A DNA stretch of 64,000 nucleotides, from positions 1 to 64,000 of the forward strand of contig JBALXQ010000005.1 of NCBI GenBank assembly GCA_036960565.1. The letters run 5' to 3'. Shown piece by piece: positions 61,199 to 64,000 of this stretch. The DNA comes from Bermanella sp036960565 (GTDB lineage: Bacteria; Pseudomonadota; Gammaproteobacteria; Pseudomonadales; Oceanobacteraceae). A model generated the notes under the pieces. The model saw only the letters and a list, made by a program, of their open reading frames with translations. It did not search any database and was not told the origin of the DNA. Positions within the stretch are counted from its first letter, which is position 1. Each line of letters opens with the position of its first letter. The translations under genes and the position numbers were made by a program.

Positions 61199-62035
61199 AT
61201 GAAGTTTACCGGAACTAAAGAATACGTTGCTACCAGCGAACTGCAGATGGCTGTAAATGCCGCCATTACACTGCAGCGTCCACTGTTAATTAAAGGGGAG
61301 CCAGGCACCGGTAAAACCATGTTGGCCGAACAATTGGCAGAAGCTTTAGGCACTCCGCTTATTCAATGGCATATCAAATCTACTACTAAAGCGCATCAGG
61401 GTTTGTATGAATATGATGCAGTATCGCGTTTACGTGATTCACAGCTGGGTGAAGAAGGCGTTAACGACATTGGTAACTACATTAAAAAGGGTAAATTATG
61501 GGAAGCTTTCAGCGGCGATAAGCCGCCTGTATTACTGATTGATGAAATCGATAAAGCCGACATAGAGTTTCCAAACGATTTGTTACTTGAATTGGATAAA
61601 ATGGAGTTTTTTGTATACGAAACCCAAGAACGTATTGTTGCCAAGCATCGCCCAATTATTTTGATTACCAGTAACAACGAAAAAGAATTACCTGATGCAT
61701 TCTTACGTCGCTGTTTCTTTCATTACATCGATTTCCCAAATAAAGAAACCATGCAAAAAATTGTTGATGTTCATTACCCTGACATCAAAAAAGATTTGCT
61801 TAGGGAAGCCATGGATGTGTTTTTTGACTTACGTAAAGTGCCTGGTCTTAAGAAAAAGCCATCTACCTCTGAATTGGTTGACTGGTTGAAGCTGCTGTTG
61901 GCCGATGACGTAGATCCAGATACCTTACGCTCTAAAGATACCGCAATTCCACCTTTATACGGTGCTATGGTTAAAAATGAGCAGGATGTAGAGCTGCTTC
62001 AGAAACTGGCGTTTATGTCTCGCCGAAAAGGCTAA
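61199..62035 (+). CDS. MoxR-type AAA+ ATPase
   Basis: A 278-residue ATPase from ATG 61199 (a TTG at 61187 is possible). Walker A GEPGTGKT is at 33-40, Walker B is VLLIDEIDKAD, sensor 1 is LITSNNEKELP, and the arginine finger is in FLRRCFF. A C-terminal helical lid follows. MoxR proteins act as chaperones that activate or assemble a partner with a VWA domain, and such a partner lies 5 bp downstream. Confidence 0.92.
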   Translation: MKFTGTKEYVATSELQMAVNAAITLQRPLLIKGEPGTGKTMLAEQLAEALGTPLIQWHIKSTTKAHQGLYEYDAVSRLRDSQLGEEGVNDIGNYIKKGKLWEAFSGDKPPVLLIDEIDKADIEFPNDLLLELDKMEFFVYETQERIVAKHRPIILITSNNEKELPDAFLRRCFFHYIDFPNKETMQKIVDVHYPDIKKDLLREAMDVFFDLRKVPGLKKKPSTSELVDWLKLLLADDVDPDTLRSKDTAIPPLYGAMVKNEQDVELLQKLAFMSRRKG

Positions 62036-62040
62036 ATATT

Positions 62041-63225
62041 ATGTTGGTTGATTTTTTTCAAACCATGCGTGATTACCGAATTCCGTGTTCTATTCGCGAG
62101 TATTTGGATTTAATTAACGCCATGAAGAGTCACCTGGCCTTTGCGAGTCAGGAGGAGTTTTATCAAATAAGCCGCTTATGCCTGGTAAAAGATGAGCGTC
62201 ACTTCGATAAATTTGACAAAGCATTTGCTCACTATTTTGATGGTATTGATACCCTGGATAGCATTTTAACCAGTGCTAAAGGTATTCCTGAAGAATGGAT
62301 GAAGTCAGAATTTGAGCGCATGTTCAGCAAGGAAGAGATGGACGAAATTGAATCCCAGGGTGGATTTGATGAACTCATGAAAAAATTCCGAGAGCGTCTC
62401 GAAGAACAAGAAAAACGTCATCGCGGTGGCAACAAAATGATCGGTACAGGTGGTACCTCTCCATTTGGTGCTGATGGTTTTAACCCCGAAGGCATGCGTG
62501 TTAAACAGGGCAAGAGTCGCCATAAAAAAGCGGTAAAGGTTTGGGAAGAGCGTAACTATCGTAACCTAGATGACAATGTTGAGCTGGGCATTCGTAATAT
62601 CAAAGTGGCATTACGCCGTTTACGAAAATTTGTGCGTCAAGGTGCTGAAGAAGTCCTCGACCTTGATGACACCATTAGCTCAACGGCCAGCAATGCAGGT
62701 TTTCTGGATATTAAATTAGTTCCCGAGCGCCATAATGCTGTAAAAGTTTTATTACTTTTTGATATTGGTGGCACCATGGATCCGTTTGTAAAGATCTGTG
62801 AGGAATTGTTTTCGGCTGCTCGCTCTGAATTTAAACACATGGAAACCTTTTATTTCCATAACTGCTTATATGAAAGCGTGTGGAAAGATAATCGCCGACG
62901 TAATAATGAACGCACTATGACCTGGGATTTGTTACGCAAGTACACCAAAGACTATAAGGTGATTTTTATTGGCGACGGCATGATGGCTCCTTACGAGGTG
63001 ACACATGTAGGCGGCAGCGTTGAGCATTGGAATGATGAGGCCGGAGCGGTTTGGCTGCAGCGGGTTCGTGATACCTTTGATAAGGTGGTTTGGCTAAACC
63101 CAGTTCCCGATTCACAATGGGGCTGGAGTGGATCACTTAAGGCTGTGCGCGACATAATGGAAGACGATATGTATCCATTGACGTTGAATGGTTTAGAAAA
63201 TGCCATGCGCCACCTAACTCGATAA
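62041..63225 (+). CDS. CoxE-like VWA protein, partner of the MoxR ATPase
   Basis: A 394-residue protein with no signal peptide. N-terminal residues 1-150 are helical and charged (FERMFSKEEMDEIESQGGFDELMKKFRERLEE). A basic linker (GKSRHKKAVKVWEERNYRNLD) leads to the VWA domain from about 232. Its MIDAS is altered: FDIGGTMDPF has Asp241, but Gly243 and Thr245 replace the usual serines. FIGDGMMAPYEVT supplies the later Asp. This variant is common in the COG3825 group. A terminator follows the stop. Confidence 0.88.
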   Translation: MLVDFFQTMRDYRIPCSIREYLDLINAMKSHLAFASQEEFYQISRLCLVKDERHFDKFDKAFAHYFDGIDTLDSILTSAKGIPEEWMKSEFERMFSKEEMDEIESQGGFDELMKKFRERLEEQEKRHRGGNKMIGTGGTSPFGADGFNPEGMRVKQGKSRHKKAVKVWEERNYRNLDDNVELGIRNIKVALRRLRKFVRQGAEEVLDLDDTISSTASNAGFLDIKLVPERHNAVKVLLLFDIGGTMDPFVKICEELFSAARSEFKHMETFYFHNCLYESVWKDNRRRNNERTMTWDLLRKYTKDYKVIFIGDGMMAPYEVTHVGGSVEHWNDEAGAVWLQRVRDTFDKVVWLNPVPDSQWGWSGSLKAVRDIMEDDMYPLTLNGLENAMRHLTR

Positions 63226-63237
63226 CTCGCTTCAATG

Positions 63238-63275
63238 AAAAGGGAATCTCAGTATGCATTGAGGTTCCCTTTTTT
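63238..63275 (+). terminator. Intrinsic terminator after the MoxR/VWA pair
   Basis: A long stem AAAAGGGAATCTCA against TGAGGTTCCCTTTT (one G-U pair), an 8-base loop and a trailing T-run. It closes the ATPase/VWA unit. Confidence 0.92.
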
Positions 63276-63552
63276 ATGTGTGTTCCACTCTCAGTGCACC
63301 TCTATATTCATATCGCGACAGTTTTGTTAATTTCTTCTTTTGGTCCCTTCGGCATAAAAATTTAGAAAACCTCCTTCTATCTCTCGTTTAATATTAAAAT
63401 GATTGGGCTGTATGTGCCGACATGGGCTTAGTGGTACTTTGATACTACAAACCTCGGTTGCATCTGATAAAAGCCTAGGTAACAATACGCCAAGATACGT
63501 TTCATTCTCACAAGACGCGTACATAAAAAATAATAAAAATAAGGATTCTCCC
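63276..63552. other. Upstream region of the last gene
   Basis: It holds the leader of the secreted coiled-coil gene; AAGGA at 63541-63545 is its ribosome-binding site. A minus-strand open frame (63327-63524) lacks a ribosome-binding site and is not called. No RNA gene or repeat is visible. Confidence 0.3.
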
Positions 63553-64000
63553 GTGAAGGCAACTCGCCCGTTTGTCACGATACTTCTGTGCATGGTCAGT
63601 TTGTTGGCTTCAACGACTTTGATGGCTGCTAATCAGGCTGGTTTAGATGCGAGTATCGAAGAGCTTAAAGCTGAAGTAGTTGAATTAAACCAGGAGCTAT
63701 TCGAACTGGAAGAGCAGCTGCTTTATCCAGCTACCACTTCCTTTGCTGTGTATGTCTCAATGGCTTCCGTTGATAATTTTGATATTCAATCCATAAAATT
63801 AAATTTGGATGAGCAAGACGTCACCTCTTACTTATATAGTCAGCAGCAAGTTAAGGCATTACGCCGTGGTGGGATTCAAAAAATATTTACAGGCAACCTA
63901 AAGCCTGGTCTGCACAAAATCATAGCTGAAATACAGGGTAAGGACCAAGACGGCCGCACTTTAAAGCGCTCTGTGCTGGCTGAATTTGGAAAAGCCCGTT
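63553..64000 (+). CDS. Secreted coiled-coil protein, truncated by the window end
   Basis: The GTG at 63553 has AAGGA 7 bases upstream and opens a signal peptide (MKATRPFVTILLCMV, cleavage near LMA-AN). About 149 residues are visible without a stop. Residues 30-60 form a coiled coil (LDASIEELKAEVVELNQELFELEEQ). The following part is beta-rich, with GLHKIIAEIQG. I do not recognise the family. It follows the MoxR/VWA pair but has its own terminator-bounded region, so co-regulation is uncertain. Confidence 0.75.
   Translation, partial: MKATRPFVTILLCMVSLLASTTLMAANQAGLDASIEELKAEVVELNQELFELEEQLLYPATTSFAVYVSMASVDNFDIQSIKLNLDEQDVTSYLYSQQQVKALRRGGIQKIFTGNLKPGLHKIIAEIQGKDQDGRTLKRSVLAEFGKAR

Noticed and set aside
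61051..61353. Minus-strand frame of 100 codons opposite the MoxR start
   Set aside because: Half of it is antisense to the MoxR Walker region. Only the part outside the gene is mentioned, as a possible remnant.
63327..63593. Minus-strand frame of 88 codons before the last gene
   Set aside because: No ribosome-binding site, and it covers the start of the better-supported secreted protein. A real 65-residue gene from 63524 cannot be fully excluded.
1..64000. CRISPR array, insertion sequence, prophage or integron
   Set aside because: No regularly spaced repeats, transposase, integrase or att-like repeats at the tRNA genes were seen.

Overview
The window looks like chromosomal backbone of a Gram-negative, aerobic gammaproteobacterium, most likely a marine Oceanospirillales/Pseudomonadales-type organism. 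The main evidence is gene order. aspS-ruvCAB-ybgC-tolQRAB-pal-cpoB-tRNA-Lys and nadA-bepA-tusA-like-perM-dapA-bamC-MBL match, as far as I recall, the Pseudomonas order with several genes missing (yebC, queE-queC, gcvR-bcp, purC). The genus is inference. I see no prophage, transposase, CRISPR array or plasmid gene.

Layout. 1-1850: two secreted proteins (a type-3 solute-binding protein and a VanY-like D,D-carboxypeptidase) after an unidentified ORF. 2085-6551: a branched-chain amino acid unit, leucine/valine dehydrogenase plus E1alpha, E1beta and E2 of a 2-oxoacid dehydrogenase complex, with no E3; the 3' end of the E1beta gene is repeated in the gap before E2. 6580-11610: a membrane glycosyltransferase, a small Cys-containing secreted protein, a beta-barrel protein, a DPM-like glycosyltransferase, a DUF547 protein and a cupin. 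11744-17488: TPP riboswitch and thiC-thiO-thiS-thiG-thiDE. 17542-22340: housekeeping and regulatory genes, including an HU protein with a Lys/Ala/Pro tail and an Hpt/HD-GYP-like fusion. 22550-32326: aspS, ruvCAB and a tol-pal operon with two pal genes. 32564-32920: three tRNA-Lys genes. 33066-41343: nadA, bepA, tusA-like, perM, dapA, bamC, an MBL hydrolase, a barrel protein, a small lipoprotein and an FKBP. 41501-41982: tRNA-Pro and tRNA-Asn as a tandemly duplicated pair. 42111-50117: c-di-GMP phosphodiesterase, pheA, dgt, lepB, a thioredoxin-fold protein and a binding-protein/hybrid-kinase pair. 50142-56586: nitroreductase, MltC-like transglycosylase, an MlaC/solute-binding fusion, trhP/yegQ and DUF416.

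56882-64000 is the least conventional part. It holds a membrane protein resembling the YEATS-associated-helix family, a large membrane-anchored VWA protein with a long acidic cytoplasmic tail, a cytosine deaminase close to the yeast Fcy1 type, a gene-poor gap, a MoxR AAA+ ATPase with a CoxE-like VWA partner, and the start of a secreted coiled-coil protein cut by the window edge.

The strongest candidates for something undescribed are the MlaC/solute-binding fusion (52826-54079) and the 56882-63225 neighbourhood. Other points of note are the riboswitch expression platform with two competing copies of one heptamer, the divergent tandem pal genes, a 12-bp inverted repeat just before the start of a UDG-family gene, and recent-looking duplications (E1beta tail; tRNA-Pro/Asn).
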